Shown: piece by piece, positions 35,057 to 46,199 of the stretch
Position numbering within the stretch: the first letter of the stretch is position 1
How the letters are laid out: every line of letters starts with the position of its first letter
From: Fodinibacter sp963707895
Lineage (GTDB): Bacteria > Actinomycetota > Actinomycetes > Actinomycetales > Dermatophilaceae
Length of the DNA stretch: 64,000 nt
Direction: 5' to 3'
Assembly (NCBI GenBank): GCA_963707895.1
Contig: CAVPRS010000005.1
Location: 82,865 to 146,864, forward strand
The notes under the pieces: model-generated
Database searches by the model: none
The model's input: only the letters and a program-made list of their open reading frames with translations
What the model was told of the DNA's origin: nothing
Program-made: the position numbers and the translations under genes

Positions 35057-35060
<4 letters not shown>
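34671..35060 (-). CDS. Single-domain response regulator
   Basis: A 129-residue stand-alone receiver domain. LLVEDNPRNLKLARDVL holds the acidic pocket, ILMDLQLPGIDG the phospho-accepting Asp (near 54), and GYLEKPI the conserved Lys. There is no output domain, so it works as a phosphate relay, sink or protein-binding switch, like CheY/DivK. It is coupled by ATGA to both the hybrid kinase before it and the receiver-cyclase after it. Confidence 0.92.
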
Positions 35061-37721
<2,661 letters not shown>

Positions 37722-37777
37722 GGGACTCCGATCGCGAGGGGACCGCCTCGTCCCCCCTTGTCCAAGCAGTGTGCTCC

Positions 37778-37797
37778 CTGACAGGCCGACCTGTCAG
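37778..37797. promoter_or_regulatory. 20-bp palindrome in the kinase operon promoter region
   Basis: CTGACAGG and CCTGTCAG form perfect 8-bp arms around CCGA, 57 bases upstream of the hybrid kinase start. The intergenic location and symmetry suggest a regulator binding site; a weak terminator for the convergently placed stress gene is less likely, as that gene's stop lies beyond it. Confidence 0.45.
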
Positions 37798-37842
37798 TGG
37801 GCAATCCGGGCCCCCTCCCGCGAGGGCCGAGCGCGCCGCGGC

Positions 37843-38427
37843 TCAGCCGACGGGCGGCTGCGGCTGGTGCGGCGGCTGCGCCACCCGCGCCTGCTCGGCC
37901 TCGCGGGCGCGGCGCACCTCCTGCTCGGCAGCGCGCATCGGGTCCATCTCGATGAGCATCTCCCGGCCACGCTGGGCGTGCTTGTGCTCGCAGAGCACCT
38001 CGTACTTCGCGGCCACGACGAGGCTGACCGAGGTGAAGTCGCGCTGCCCGCCGCTGGTGAACCGGTAGACCGCGGCACTCCAGACGACGCCGAAGAGCGA
38101 CCCGAACGCGACCGTGGCCACCACGCTGACGAGGTTGAACCCGTTGGGGTCGAACAGGGCGAACATGATCCCGATGAAGAGGCCGAGCCAGGCGCCGGAC
38201 AGGGCCCCGCCACCCATGGCCCGGCCACGGGTGAGCCGGCCGGTGACCCGCTCGAGCTGCTTGAGGTCGGTGCCCACGATGAGCACGTCCTGCACGGGGA
38301 ACTCGTGGTCGGAGAGGTAGTCGACCGCCCGCTGGGCGTCGTCGTAGGAGTCGTAGACGCCGAGCGACATGGGGTAGTCGAGCGAGAGGGCGGCGCGCAG
38401 GCCCGGGCGCATCGGCTGGCTGCTCAT
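37843..38427 (-). CDS. General stress protein 17M-like membrane protein
   Basis: A 194-residue protein. The N-terminal GSP17M-like domain (LGVYDSYDDAQRAVDYLSD and VLIVGTDLKQLERVTGRLT, residues about 20-65) is followed by two transmembrane helices (AWLGLFIGIMFALF and VVATVAFGSLFGVVWSAAVY) and a Pro/Gln-rich tail. Members are linked to general stress in Gram-positives; the molecular role is unknown. A GATAAT -10 element six bases upstream of ATG 38427 predicts a leaderless mRNA. Confidence 0.82.
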   Translation of the reverse strand: MSSQPMRPGLRAALSLDYPMSLGVYDSYDDAQRAVDYLSDHEFPVQDVLIVGTDLKQLERVTGRLTRGRAMGGGALSGAWLGLFIGIMFALFDPNGFNLVSVVATVAFGSLFGVVWSAAVYRFTSGGQRDFTSVSLVVAAKYEVLCEHKHAQRGREMLIEMDPMRAAEQEVRRAREAEQARVAQPPHQPQPPVG

Positions 38428-38433
38428 GCACCC

Positions 38434-38439
38434 ATTATC
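38434..38439 (-). promoter_or_regulatory. Leaderless -10 element of the stress protein gene
   Basis: GATAAT on the minus strand is six bases from the ATG at 38427 and is the closest match to TATAAT among the leaderless promoters in the window. Confidence 0.6.
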
Positions 38440-38500
38440 CCCGGTGGGCGAGCGCTCGCCGACCTCCCGGCCGTGCGACGAGCGCCTAGGGTCTTCGGTC

Positions 38501-38593
38501 ATGGCGACACCGGCACCACGACACCTGGCCCTCGGGGCCGCGGCCGTGGTGGCCGTCGTCGCGCGCCCGCCGGGAGTCTCCATCGCGGGGTGA
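38501..38593 (+). CDS. Possible 30-residue leader peptide or broken signal peptide
   Basis: A short frame beginning MATPAPRHLALGAAAVVAVVA, preceded by TAGGGT (38487-38492) eight bases upstream of its ATG. Its TGA overlaps the GTG start of the cell-wall protein as GTGA. It could be a coupled leader peptide or the real N-terminus separated by an indel, given the many insertions in this gene. The hydrophobic core looks like an export signal. Confidence 0.35.
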   Translation: MATPAPRHLALGAAAVVAVVARPPGVSIAG

Positions 38594-40259
38594 TCCCCCT
38601 GCGAAGCCGACCCCGGACGTCCACGCTGCTCCTCGCCGGCGCCGCCACGCTCGCGACGGGTCTGGCGACGGCGACCGTGGCGGTCGGCGCGCCCGCCGCC
38701 TCGACGGCCTTCCCGGCATCCTCCGCGGGTCCGGTCCCCGCGACCGCCGCGCCGGCCCTCAGCCGGGTCGCCGGTGCCGACCGCTACGCGACGTCGGTCG
38801 CGGCCTCGAAGCGCGCGTTCCCCTCCGGCACGACCGCGCCCGTCGTGTTCCTCGTCTCCGGGACCTCGCAGTCCGTCGGCCACGGCGCGGTCACGGCGGC
38901 CGCGCACCTGGGCGGGAGCGTGCTGCTCACCCGGCCCGACGGCATCCCCGGCTCGACCGCGGCCGAGCTCGACCGGCTGAACCCCGCGAGGATCGTGCTG
39001 GTCGGCGACTACGGCGTGCTCACGACCGACGTGGCGCGCGCCGCCGACCCGTTACGCGCCGTCCGTCGCTGCGGGTGGGCACGGGTGGCGCGTCTGCAAC
39101 CTCGCAGGCGCTGAACCGGTTCGCCTTCCCGTCGGCCAGCAGCGCGTGGGTGGTCACCTCGCGCAGCGCCACGGATGCCGTCGTCGGTGCCACCGCCGCG
39201 GGGGCCCACCGGGCCCCGGTGATCGTGCTCGACGGCCGGCTCGCCGACCTGCCCTCGGCCAACGCCGACCTGCTGCGCGACCTCGGGGTCACCTCGGTGA
39301 CCGTCGTGGGCTCGACGGCTGCGGTGTCGAGCGGCATCGAGGCCGACCTGCGCGCCCTCGTCGGTTCGGCGAACGTCGTGCGCGCGTCGGGTGCGGACCG
39401 GTACGCCGTGGCGTCCCGCGTGAACGCGCTCGCCTGGCCCGCGATGGCACCCGGCACCGCCTACCTGGCCGACGGGCAGCAGACCACCAACGCGTTCGCC
39501 GGTGCCCTGCTGGCCGCCCGGCAGAAGCGCCCGCTCTACCTCACCGTGCCGTTCTGCGTGCCGGCCTCGGTGCGCCCCGCTCTGCTCGGCTCGGGCGTCG
39601 ACGCGTGTGGCACTGCTCGGTGGTGAGGCGTCCGTGCGCCTCCTCGCCGGCCGGGTGGAGGCGTGCCGCAGCATCGACACGCCATCCAGCGTCTGGGTGC
39701 GGGTCAACAAGCGCAACGCGCTCTCGCCCAAGAGCTTCGTGCCCGCCAACCTCGTCGTTCCCGACATGCCCTACACCGACGGCCAGCGGCTGCGCTCCGA
39801 CGCCGCCGCGGCGCTGGCCCGGATGGCGCCGGGTCGTACGCCGCGGGCGCCGGCCGGGTCGGGATCGACACCGCGTACCGGTCCTACGCCACCCAGGACG
39901 CCCTCTACGACAAGTACCTCGCCCTCAGGGGACGGACCTGGACCGACACCTGGTACCTGCGTCCCGGCTACAGCGAGCACCAGACCGGTCTCACCGTCGA
40001 CCTGCTGCCGATCGGGCGGTCCAACTGCTCGATCAACGACTGCATCGACGAGACCCCCCAGGGGGTCTGGCTGGCGAAGAACGCCTGGCGCTACGGCTTC
40101 CTGCTGCGCTACGAGAAGGGCCGCACCCCGGTGACCGGTGTCGGCTTCGAGCCGTGGCACTTCCGCTTCGTCGGCACCCCGCTCTCGACGGCCTACCACG
40201 ACGGAGGCTGGCACACCTACGAGCAGTTCCTCGGCGAGCCCGCGGCCCCCACCTACTGA
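38590..40259 (+). CDS. Cell wall-binding repeat (CWB2) protein with M15 D-Ala-D-Ala carboxypeptidase domain (frame-broken)
   Basis: About 554 residues once five inserted bases (near 39053, 39069, 39605 and a pair near 39830) are removed. A signal peptide (STLLLAGAATLATGLATAT) is followed by CWB2 repeats (RVAGADRYATSVAASKRAF, VRASGADRYAVASRVNALA) that anchor to wall polymers. A VanY-type M15 peptidase ends the protein, with PGYSEHQTGLTVDL (zinc His/Asp), and EPWHFRFVG (zinc His). It probably trims peptidoglycan stem peptides outside the cell. The start is GTG 38590. A long hairpin follows the stop. Confidence 0.82.
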
Positions 40260-40267
40260 CCCCAAAC

Positions 40268-40321
40268 CCGAGTTGGGTGCTGAAACGGCTGCCAGGGCGA
40301 CCGTCTCAGCACCCAACTCGG
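40268..40321. terminator. Long hairpin between convergent genes
   Basis: The 21-bp arms 40268-40288 and 40301-40321 pair with one mismatch (core CCGAGTTGGGTGCTGA) around a 12-base loop. It fills the gap between the CWB2/M15 gene and the acyl-CoA dehydrogenase gene and can act on both. Confidence 0.75.
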
Positions 40322-40324
40322 CGG

Positions 40325-41521
40325 TCAGGGGGCCTTGTAGTCCTCGAGCAGGCGCCGGCCGATGATCATCTTCTGGATCTCGGCGGTGCCCTCGCCGATG
40401 AGCAGCATCGGCGCCTCGCGGTAGAGCCGCTCGATCTCGTACTCCTTGGAGTAGCCGTAGCCGCCGTGGATCCGGAAGCTCTGCTCCACGACGTCGGCGC
40501 AGTTCTCCGACGCGAGGTACTTCGCCATCCCGGCCTCGAGGTCGTTGCGCTGACCGGCGTCCTTGATCCGCGCGGCCTTGACCATCATCTGGTGGCTCGC
40601 CTCGACCTTGGTCGCCATGTCGGCGAGGCGGAACAGGATGCCCTGGTGCTCGGCGATCTTCTTGCCGAACGTCTCGCGCTGCTGCGAGTACGCGATGCCG
40701 AGCTCGAACGCCCGCAGCGACAGCCCGCAGGCCCGGGCCGCGACGTTGACCCGGCCCACCTCGACGCCGTCCATCATCTGGTAGAAGCCCTTGCCCGGGA
40801 CCCCACCGAGCAGCTGGGCGTCCGTGGTGCGGTGACCCTCGAAGATCAGCTCCGTGGTGTCGACGCCCTTGTAGCCCATCTTCTCGATCTTGCCGGGCAC
40901 CGTGACGCCCTGGGCGGTCTCGCCGAACCCCGACTCCTTGTCGATGAGGAAGGTCGTCATGTTCTTGTACGGGCTCTCGCTCTCGCCGAGGTCCGTGCGC
41001 ACGAGCACCGCGACGAGGTTGGCCGAGCCGCCGTTGGTCAGCCACATCTTCTGTCCGGTGACCACCCACTCGTCGCCGTCGCGAACCGCCTTGGTGCGGA
41101 TGGCGGCGACGTCCGACCCGAGGCCGGGCTCCGACATCGAGAACGCCCCACGCACCTCGCCGGTCGCCATCCGCGGCAGGTAGCGCCGCTTCTGCTCGTC
41201 GGTGCCGTGCTGGAGGATCAGGTACGCCACGATGAAGTGCGTGTTGATGATGCCGCTCACCGACATCCAGCCGCGCGCGATCTCCTCGACGACCAGCGCG
41301 TAGGTCAGCAGCGACTCCCCCAGCCCGCCGTACTCCTCGGGGATCATCAGCCCGAAGATCCCCATCTCCTTCATGCCCTCGACGATGTCCGTCGGGTACT
41401 CGTCCTTGTGCTCGAGCTCGGTGGCCACCGGGATGATCTGCTCGTCGACGAACTCGCGCACGAGCTTGACCAGCTCGTGCTGCTCCTCGGTGAGGCCGTC
41501 GGTGCTCTGGAGTCGGGACAT
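40325..41521 (-). CDS. Acyl-CoA dehydrogenase, candidate methylsuccinyl-CoA dehydrogenase
   Basis: A 398-residue FAD-dependent dehydrogenase that introduces a 2,3-double bond into an acyl-CoA. FAD/substrate motifs AFSMSEPGLGSDV and KMWLTNG are present, and the catalytic base is Glu377 in LIGEGTAEIQ. Its overall sequence resembles the acyl-CoA dehydrogenase encoded in actinobacterial crotonyl-CoA carboxylase/reductase clusters, hence (2S)-methylsuccinyl-CoA is a plausible substrate; ordinary short-chain acyl-CoA is the alternative. The gene is monocistronic and convergent with the CWB2/M15 gene. Confidence 0.9.
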   Translation of the reverse strand: MSRLQSTDGLTEEQHELVKLVREFVDEQIIPVATELEHKDEYPTDIVEGMKEMGIFGLMIPEEYGGLGESLLTYALVVEEIARGWMSVSGIINTHFIVAYLILQHGTDEQKRRYLPRMATGEVRGAFSMSEPGLGSDVAAIRTKAVRDGDEWVVTGQKMWLTNGGSANLVAVLVRTDLGESESPYKNMTTFLIDKESGFGETAQGVTVPGKIEKMGYKGVDTTELIFEGHRTTDAQLLGGVPGKGFYQMMDGVEVGRVNVAARACGLSLRAFELGIAYSQQRETFGKKIAEHQGILFRLADMATKVEASHQMMVKAARIKDAGQRNDLEAGMAKYLASENCADVVEQSFRIHGGYGYSKEYEIERLYREAPMLLIGEGTAEIQKMIIGRRLLEDYKAP

Positions 41522-41679
41522 GCGTGAGATCGCCGCCTTCGCAGGGGGTGGGTCTGTCCACCGCAGTATGCCGTCGGGCCGGGTACCGCTGAACCCGCCT
41601 GCGGTGTGAGTCCTCCCACCCGACCACCCGAGCCGCCGCGGTCTCGACGTCGACCGCAGGCCGGGGCCACCATGGTGCG

Positions 41680-43068
41680 ATGACCCACGTCGCGAGCCCC
41701 GACGCCGCACCCGCCGCCGCCCCGCCGCCCGTCGTCGGGGGCCGGTACGCCCCGATCCTCGGCCTGCGACGCAATGCCGTCGAGTACGCCGAGGGCATGT
41801 GGCGGCAGCACGGCGACCTCGTGCACATGGTGGTCGGCCCGCCGGGGGCCAGCCGCGACGTCTGGTGGGTGCACCACCCCGACGGCGCCGCCCGGGTCCT
41901 CTCCGGCAGCTCGTGGCGCGCCTACGCCAAGCGCGACCAGGTGCACGACGAGATCGTCCGCTGGCTCGGGCCCGGCCTGCTCACCGCCGAGGGCGAGGAC
42001 TGGACCCGCCAGAAACGCCTCCTCCAGCCGGTGTTCACCAAGGTCGCCGTCGACGGCTACGCCGCGCTGATGGTCGACGAGATCGAGACCGTGGTCGGCG
42101 AGTGGGACATGACCGACGAACCGGTCGTCGACCTCGGCGACCAGATGCAACGGCTCACCCTGCGGGTGGTGCTCAAGGCGCTCTTCGGGGACTCCGCCGA
42201 CGACGTCGTACCCCACGTGCGCGCCTCGTTCCCCGCCGTCTCCGACACGATCATGCGCCGCGGGCTGGGTGCGGTGCGGCTGCCGGCCGGCATCCCGACC
42301 GCCCGGGTGCGCCGCGGTCGGGCCGCGCGCGACGACCTGTTCGGGGTGTGCGACGCGATCGTGGCCGGCCGCCGCGAGGGGCGCACCACCGGCGAGACCG
42401 ACCTGCTCAGCCTGCTGCTCGCCGCGCGCGACGGCGACGAGCGGCTCGACGACGAGGAGGTGCGCAGCCAGGTGCTGCTCTTCATGCTCGCGGGGCACGA
42501 GACGACGGCGATCGCCCTGACCTTCGCGCTGCACCTGCTCGGCCGCCACCAGGACGTGCAGGACAGCGTGCGCGACGAGGTCCGCGCGGTGCTCGGCGAC
42601 CGGTCCCCCACGGCGGCCTCGGTCGCAGGGCTGCCGCTGACGACGGCGGTGCTCAAGGAGGCCATGCGGCTCTACCCCTCGGCCCCGATCATGGGGCGGC
42701 TCTCCGTCGAGGAGGACGACCTGATGGGGCACCGGGTACCGCCGGGCACCAACGTCGTCGTCGTGCCGTGGACGATCCACCGCCACCCCGACTTCTGGCA
42801 GGACCCGCTCGTGTTCGACCCGACGCGCTTCACCGGCGGCCCGCGCCCCGAGCCGTCGCACCGCTACGCGTGGATGCCGTTCGGCGGCGGTCCGCGGGCC
42901 TGCATCGGCCAGCACTTCTCGATGGTCGAGGCCGTGCTCGCCCTCGCGCTGATCCTGCGCGAGCACCGGGTCACCGCCCGGGCCGACACCGACCAGCTGC
43001 CGGTGGGCTCGCTCATCACGCTCTTCCCCACCGAGCCGGTGCTCGCCCGGGTCGAGCGCCTCGCCTGA
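41680..43068 (+). CDS. Cytochrome P450
   Basis: A 462-residue soluble P450 monooxygenase. The I-helix oxygen-binding AGHETTA, K-helix ExxR in LKEAMRLYP and heme-ligand loop FGGGPRACIGQHF (Cys about 408) are present. The length and soluble N-terminus fit a bacterial enzyme fed by ferredoxin or a reductase encoded elsewhere. Neighbours do not form a biosynthetic cluster, so fatty-acid or xenobiotic hydroxylation is as likely as secondary metabolism. The first of three tandem hairpin repeats begins eight bases after the stop and may end transcription. Confidence 0.93.
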   Translation: MTHVASPDAAPAAAPPPVVGGRYAPILGLRRNAVEYAEGMWRQHGDLVHMVVGPPGASRDVWWVHHPDGAARVLSGSSWRAYAKRDQVHDEIVRWLGPGLLTAEGEDWTRQKRLLQPVFTKVAVDGYAALMVDEIETVVGEWDMTDEPVVDLGDQMQRLTLRVVLKALFGDSADDVVPHVRASFPAVSDTIMRRGLGAVRLPAGIPTARVRRGRAARDDLFGVCDAIVAGRREGRTTGETDLLSLLLAARDGDERLDDEEVRSQVLLFMLAGHETTAIALTFALHLLGRHQDVQDSVRDEVRAVLGDRSPTAASVAGLPLTTAVLKEAMRLYPSAPIMGRLSVEEDDLMGHRVPPGTNVVVVPWTIHRHPDFWQDPLVFDPTRFTGGPRPEPSHRYAWMPFGGGPRACIGQHFSMVEAVLALALILREHRVTARADTDQLPVGSLITLFPTEPVLARVERLA

Positions 43069-43075
43069 GGAGAGC

Positions 43076-43260
43076 GAACTTTCCCGCCATCACAGTGACG
43101 GCGGGGAAGTTCCGGGAGGGCGCGGAAGCTTCCGCGACAGCGCGATGAGCTTCCGGGTCATCACAGTGACGGCGGGGAAGTTCCGGCAGGGCGCGGAAGC
43201 TTCCGCGACAGGGATGAGCTTCCGGGTCATCACAGTGACGGCGGGGAAGTTCCGGCAGCC
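43076..43260. repeat. Tandem array of 69-71 bp units with nested palindromes
   Basis: A 28-bp block (CATCACAGTGACGGCGGGGA start) is repeated identically at 43088-43115, 43159-43186 and 43228-43255. The spacers also repeat and carry the perfect 16-bp palindrome CGCGGAAGCTTCCGCG at 43121-43136 and 43192-43207. The first unit forms a 43076-43112 hairpin (13-bp arms, one mismatch, with inner TCAC-A-GTGA). It fills the approximately 300-bp gap between the P450 and RIO-kinase genes. The function is unknown: terminator array, regulator binding cluster or small RNA. Confidence 0.85.
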
Positions 43261-43369
43261 GGCCGGAAAACCGGTGGCGCCCCCCGTCTGGGGTGCGTCA
43301 CGCTGGTGGTGAGCGCACGGCATCCGCCGTCGTGCCACACCGTGAACGGAACGAGAGAAGGAGGCCGAC

Positions 43370-43498
43370 ATGTCCACGACTGTCCGGGCCCTGAGCGCGC
43401 CCGCCCCCTTCCCCCTCTTCCAGGAGCACACCAGTGGCACACCAGCCGTTCCACCTGCCGGAGAAGCAGGCCCTCCTCTCCATCGACAGCTCACCTGA
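43370..43498 (+). CDS. Short upstream ORF overlapping the RIO-kinase start
   Basis: A 42-codon frame beginning MSTTVRALSAPAPFPLFQEH, with an excellent ribosome-binding site (GAAGGAGG ending five to six bases before ATG 43370). It overlaps the kinase GTG start (43434) in another frame. It may be a coupled leader peptide, or the kinase's own N-terminus separated by an indel. The sequence is Pro/Ala-rich without recognisable domain. Confidence 0.4.
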   Translation: MSTTVRALSAPAPFPLFQEHTSGTPAVPPAGEAGPPLHRQLT

Positions 43499-44288
43499 CG
43501 CACCCCCCGAGGGCGACCGCTGGTCGTCCTGGGACGGCGCGACCCACGGTCCCAAGCCGCGCCCGGACTGGGTGATCCCCGACCTCGGCGCCGTCGAGGC
43601 CGACCTCGGCGTGCTCAAGACCGGCAAGGAGGCCGACGTCCACGTGCTGCGGCGCTGGGTGCCGGGCACCGACCGGGTCAGCACCATGGCCGCCAAGCGC
43701 TACCGCACCGGCGACCACCGCCTCTTCCACCGCGACGCCGGCTACCTCGAGGGTCGTCGGGTCCGCAAGAGCCGCGAGATGCGGGCGATGGCCCGGCGCA
43801 CCGACTTCGGCAAGCAGGTCATCGCCGGCCAGTGGGCGGCGGCCGAGTTCGACGCTCTCGGGCGGCTCTGGGAGCTCGGCCTCCCGGTGCCCTACCCCGT
43901 GCAGCTCGACGCGTCCGAGATGCTGATGTCGTTCGTCGGCGACACCTCGGGCGACGCCCCGGTCGCCGCGCCGAGGCTGGTCTCCACCCGGCCCGAGCCC
44001 GCCCTGCTCGCGGAGCTCTTCGAGCAGCTGCGTTCGGCCATGCTCACGCTGGCCCACCACGGATGGGCGCACGGTGACCTGTCGCCCTACAACGTGCTGG
44101 TCCACGACGAGCGGCTCGTGCTCATCGACTGGCCGCAGATCGTCGACGTCATCGGCAACCCGCAGGGGTTCGACTTCCTCGAGCGCGACGCCACGACGAT
44201 GGCGACGTGGTTCGTGCGCAAGGGGCTCGACGTCGACCCCGGCGAGCTGGTCGGCGACCTCGTGGCGGAGGCGACCAGCCGGTTCTGA
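43434..44288 (+). CDS. RIO-like serine/threonine kinase
   Basis: A 284-residue atypical kinase of the RIO1 type seen in actinobacteria. LGVLKTGKEADVHVLRRW supplies the ATP-binding loop, AAKRYR the Lys, AHGDLSPYNVLVHDE the catalytic Asp and Asn, and LVLIDWPQIVD the metal-binding Asp with the RIO IDxPQ signature. The cellular target in bacteria is unknown; archaeal and eukaryotic RIO1 act in ribosome maturation. The GTG 43434 start has no good RBS of its own, whereas the overlapping upstream frame does, so translation is probably coupled or the 5' end carries an indel. Confidence 0.85.
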   Translation: MAHQPFHLPEKQALLSIDSSPDAPPEGDRWSSWDGATHGPKPRPDWVIPDLGAVEADLGVLKTGKEADVHVLRRWVPGTDRVSTMAAKRYRTGDHRLFHRDAGYLEGRRVRKSREMRAMARRTDFGKQVIAGQWAAAEFDALGRLWELGLPVPYPVQLDASEMLMSFVGDTSGDAPVAAPRLVSTRPEPALLAELFEQLRSAMLTLAHHGWAHGDLSPYNVLVHDERLVLIDWPQIVDVIGNPQGFDFLERDATTMATWFVRKGLDVDPGELVGDLVAEATSRF

Positions 44289-44325
44289 CCGGGCGGAGGC
44301 CGTGCGACGCCCTACGCTGCGTCGT

Positions 44326-45372
44326 ATGGCCTCCGCACCCCTCACGCTCGCCGCCAGCACCGTTCCCGACCCGATGGAGGCCCCGGCGATCCGCTGGGGG
44401 ATCATCGGGCCCGGCGGCATCGCCAACGTCTTCGCGGATGCCGTGCACGAGGGCACCCGCTCGCGGGTCGTCGCCGTCGGCTCCCGCTCGTCGCAGCGGG
44501 CGCAGGACTTCGCCACGCGCCACGGCGTCGAGCGCGCCCACGGGTCGTACGACGACCTCGTGGCCGACCCCGAGGTGGATGCCGTCTACGTCGCCAGCCC
44601 GCACAGCGAGCACCACGAGCACGCGCTCCTCGCGCTGCGCGCGGGAAAGCCGGTGCTCGTCGAGAAGGCGTTCACCCGCAGCCTGCGCGAGGCCGACGAG
44701 GTGCTCTCGACCGCCGAGGGCGCCGGGCTGCTCGCCGCCGAGGCGATGTGGAGCCGCTACCTGCCGCACTACGACGTCATCCGGCGCACGGTGGACGCGG
44801 GCACGCTGGGCGAGGTCGTCATCGTCGACGCCGACCACGGCCAGCTGCTCTGGCCCGACGGCCCGGCCCGGCTCTCGCAGCCCGAGCTGGCCGGCGGGGC
44901 GCTGCTCGACCTGGGCGTGTACCCGGTCTCGTTCGCCGACCACGTGCTCGGCGGACTCGACGCCGTCACCGCCCACGGCACCCTGACCGACCTCGGTGTC
45001 GACGCCACCACCACGATCGAGGCCCGCGGCCCCGGCGGCGGCATCGCCCACCTGTGGTGCTCGATGGCGGGGGCCACCTCCTGCCCGGCCCGCGTGGTGG
45101 GCACCAGGGCACGGCTCGAGGTGGAGGGGCGCTTCTACGACGTCAAGAGCGCCGTGCGGCTGATCGGCCCCGACGAGACGGTCCTCGACGAGTTCGTCCC
45201 CTCGGTGACCACCCACGGGTTCCGGTTCGAGGCCGCCGAGGTGGCCCGGGCGCTCGCCGCCGGGCGGCTCGAGACCTGGTCGATGCCGTGGGCCGCCACC
45301 CGACGGGTCATGGCCGCCATGGACGAGGTACGCCGCCAGGTCGGCGTCGTCTACCCGGGCGAGGACGCCTGA
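44326..45372 (+). CDS. Gfo/Idh/MocA-family NAD(P)-dependent oxidoreductase
   Basis: A 348-residue dehydrogenase. The Rossmann fingerprint IIGPGGIANVFADAV is near residue 25, VYVASPHSEHHEHALLAL near 90 and the EKAFT motif (equivalent to the EKP loop) near 110. The C-terminal alpha/beta domain carries GGALLDLGVYPVSFADHVLG. Such enzymes oxidise or reduce sugars, inositols or bile-pigment-like substrates; the closest architectural type is the trans-dihydrodiol/sugar dehydrogenase group. TACGCT seven bases before the ATG suggests a leaderless start. The next gene begins one base after the stop. Confidence 0.88.
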   Translation: MASAPLTLAASTVPDPMEAPAIRWGIIGPGGIANVFADAVHEGTRSRVVAVGSRSSQRAQDFATRHGVERAHGSYDDLVADPEVDAVYVASPHSEHHEHALLALRAGKPVLVEKAFTRSLREADEVLSTAEGAGLLAAEAMWSRYLPHYDVIRRTVDAGTLGEVVIVDADHGQLLWPDGPARLSQPELAGGALLDLGVYPVSFADHVLGGLDAVTAHGTLTDLGVDATTTIEARGPGGGIAHLWCSMAGATSCPARVVGTRARLEVEGRFYDVKSAVRLIGPDETVLDEFVPSVTTHGFRFEAAEVARALAAGRLETWSMPWAATRRVMAAMDEVRRQVGVVYPGEDA

Positions 45373-45373
45373 G

Positions 45374-46199
45374 GTGAACCTGCTGCGCTCGCTCGCGATC
45401 CTCGCCGGGGTGACCGCGGTGGCCGTCACGGCGATGCTGCTCGTCCGGCGCCGGGCCCCGGCCGGCAGCTTCTTCAGTGACGGCGACCGCGCCTCGGGCG
45501 TGTTCGGGGTGCTGGCCACCGGGTTCTCGGTGCTGCTCGGCTTCATCATCTTCCTCGCCTTTCAGGCCTACGACGACACCAGGTCCGGGGCCGAGAGCGA
45601 GGCCGCCATCGTCTTCCAGATGGTGCAGACCGCGCAGCTGATGCCGGCCGGCTCGTCGCAGGAGCTCACGGGCGAGCTGATCTGCTACGGCCGCTCGGTC
45701 GTGGGCACCGAGTGGGATGCCGTCGCCAGTGGCGGTGCCCAGGACTCGATCAACCCGTGGGGAGCGAAGATGTTCATCGACGGTTGCCGCACTGCAGCCC
45801 AAGACAGCCACCGAGCAGTCGGCCTACGACCGGTGGATGGGGCAGACTGCCGACCGGCAACAGGCCCGCAACGACCGGGTGCACACCGCGCAGGGCATCA
45901 TCCCGGCGCCGTTGTGGCTGGGGCTGTACCTGATCTGTGCAGTGATCTTCGCCTACCTGCTCTTCTTCGCGGACAGCTCCGAGCGGGCCCTGACGCAGGC
46001 GATGCTCATGGGCAGTGTCACGCTGGTGATCACCGTGCTCATGCTGCTCCTGGGCTTCTTCGACAACCCACACGGCGCTGGCCTCGGTCAGCTGAAGCCG
46101 ACCGAGATGGAGCGCTCGCTGCGCATCATCGACGCGCAGCTGCACGCCCTCGGGATCACCGACCCCCCACCGTGCGACGCGCTGGGCAACGCCCGCTGA
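45374..46199 (+). CDS. DUF4239-family membrane protein (frame-broken)
   Basis: About 274 residues after removing one inserted T near 45784 (GGTTGCC for GGTGCC). Two N-terminal helices (LLRSLAILAGVTAVAVTAMLLV and FGVLATGFSVLLGFIIFLAFQAY), a roughly 120-residue outer loop containing TATEQSAYDRWM, and two C-terminal helices (WLGLYLICAVIFAYLLFF and LVITVLMLLLGFF) match the four-helix bestrophin-like DUF4239 layout. An ion-channel-like role has been proposed for the superfamily but is unproven. GTG 45374 begins one base after the oxidoreductase stop, so the two are co-transcribed. Confidence 0.78.

Noticed and set aside
39146..41527. 793-codon frame across the peptidase end and antisense to the acyl-CoA dehydrogenase
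   Set aside because: Passes through a terminator hairpin and two conserved genes in the wrong frame; no recognisable domain.
43088..43255. CRISPR-like pattern: 28-bp identical repeats with about 42-bp spacers
   Set aside because: Only three copies, the spacers are themselves near-identical repeats, and no cas gene is nearby. It is a tandem array with palindromes.
41680..44288. Secondary-metabolite cluster around the P450
   Set aside because: No synthase, terpene cyclase, NRPS or tailoring set is present; the flanking genes are a kinase, a single oxidoreductase and an acyl-CoA dehydrogenase with its own context.
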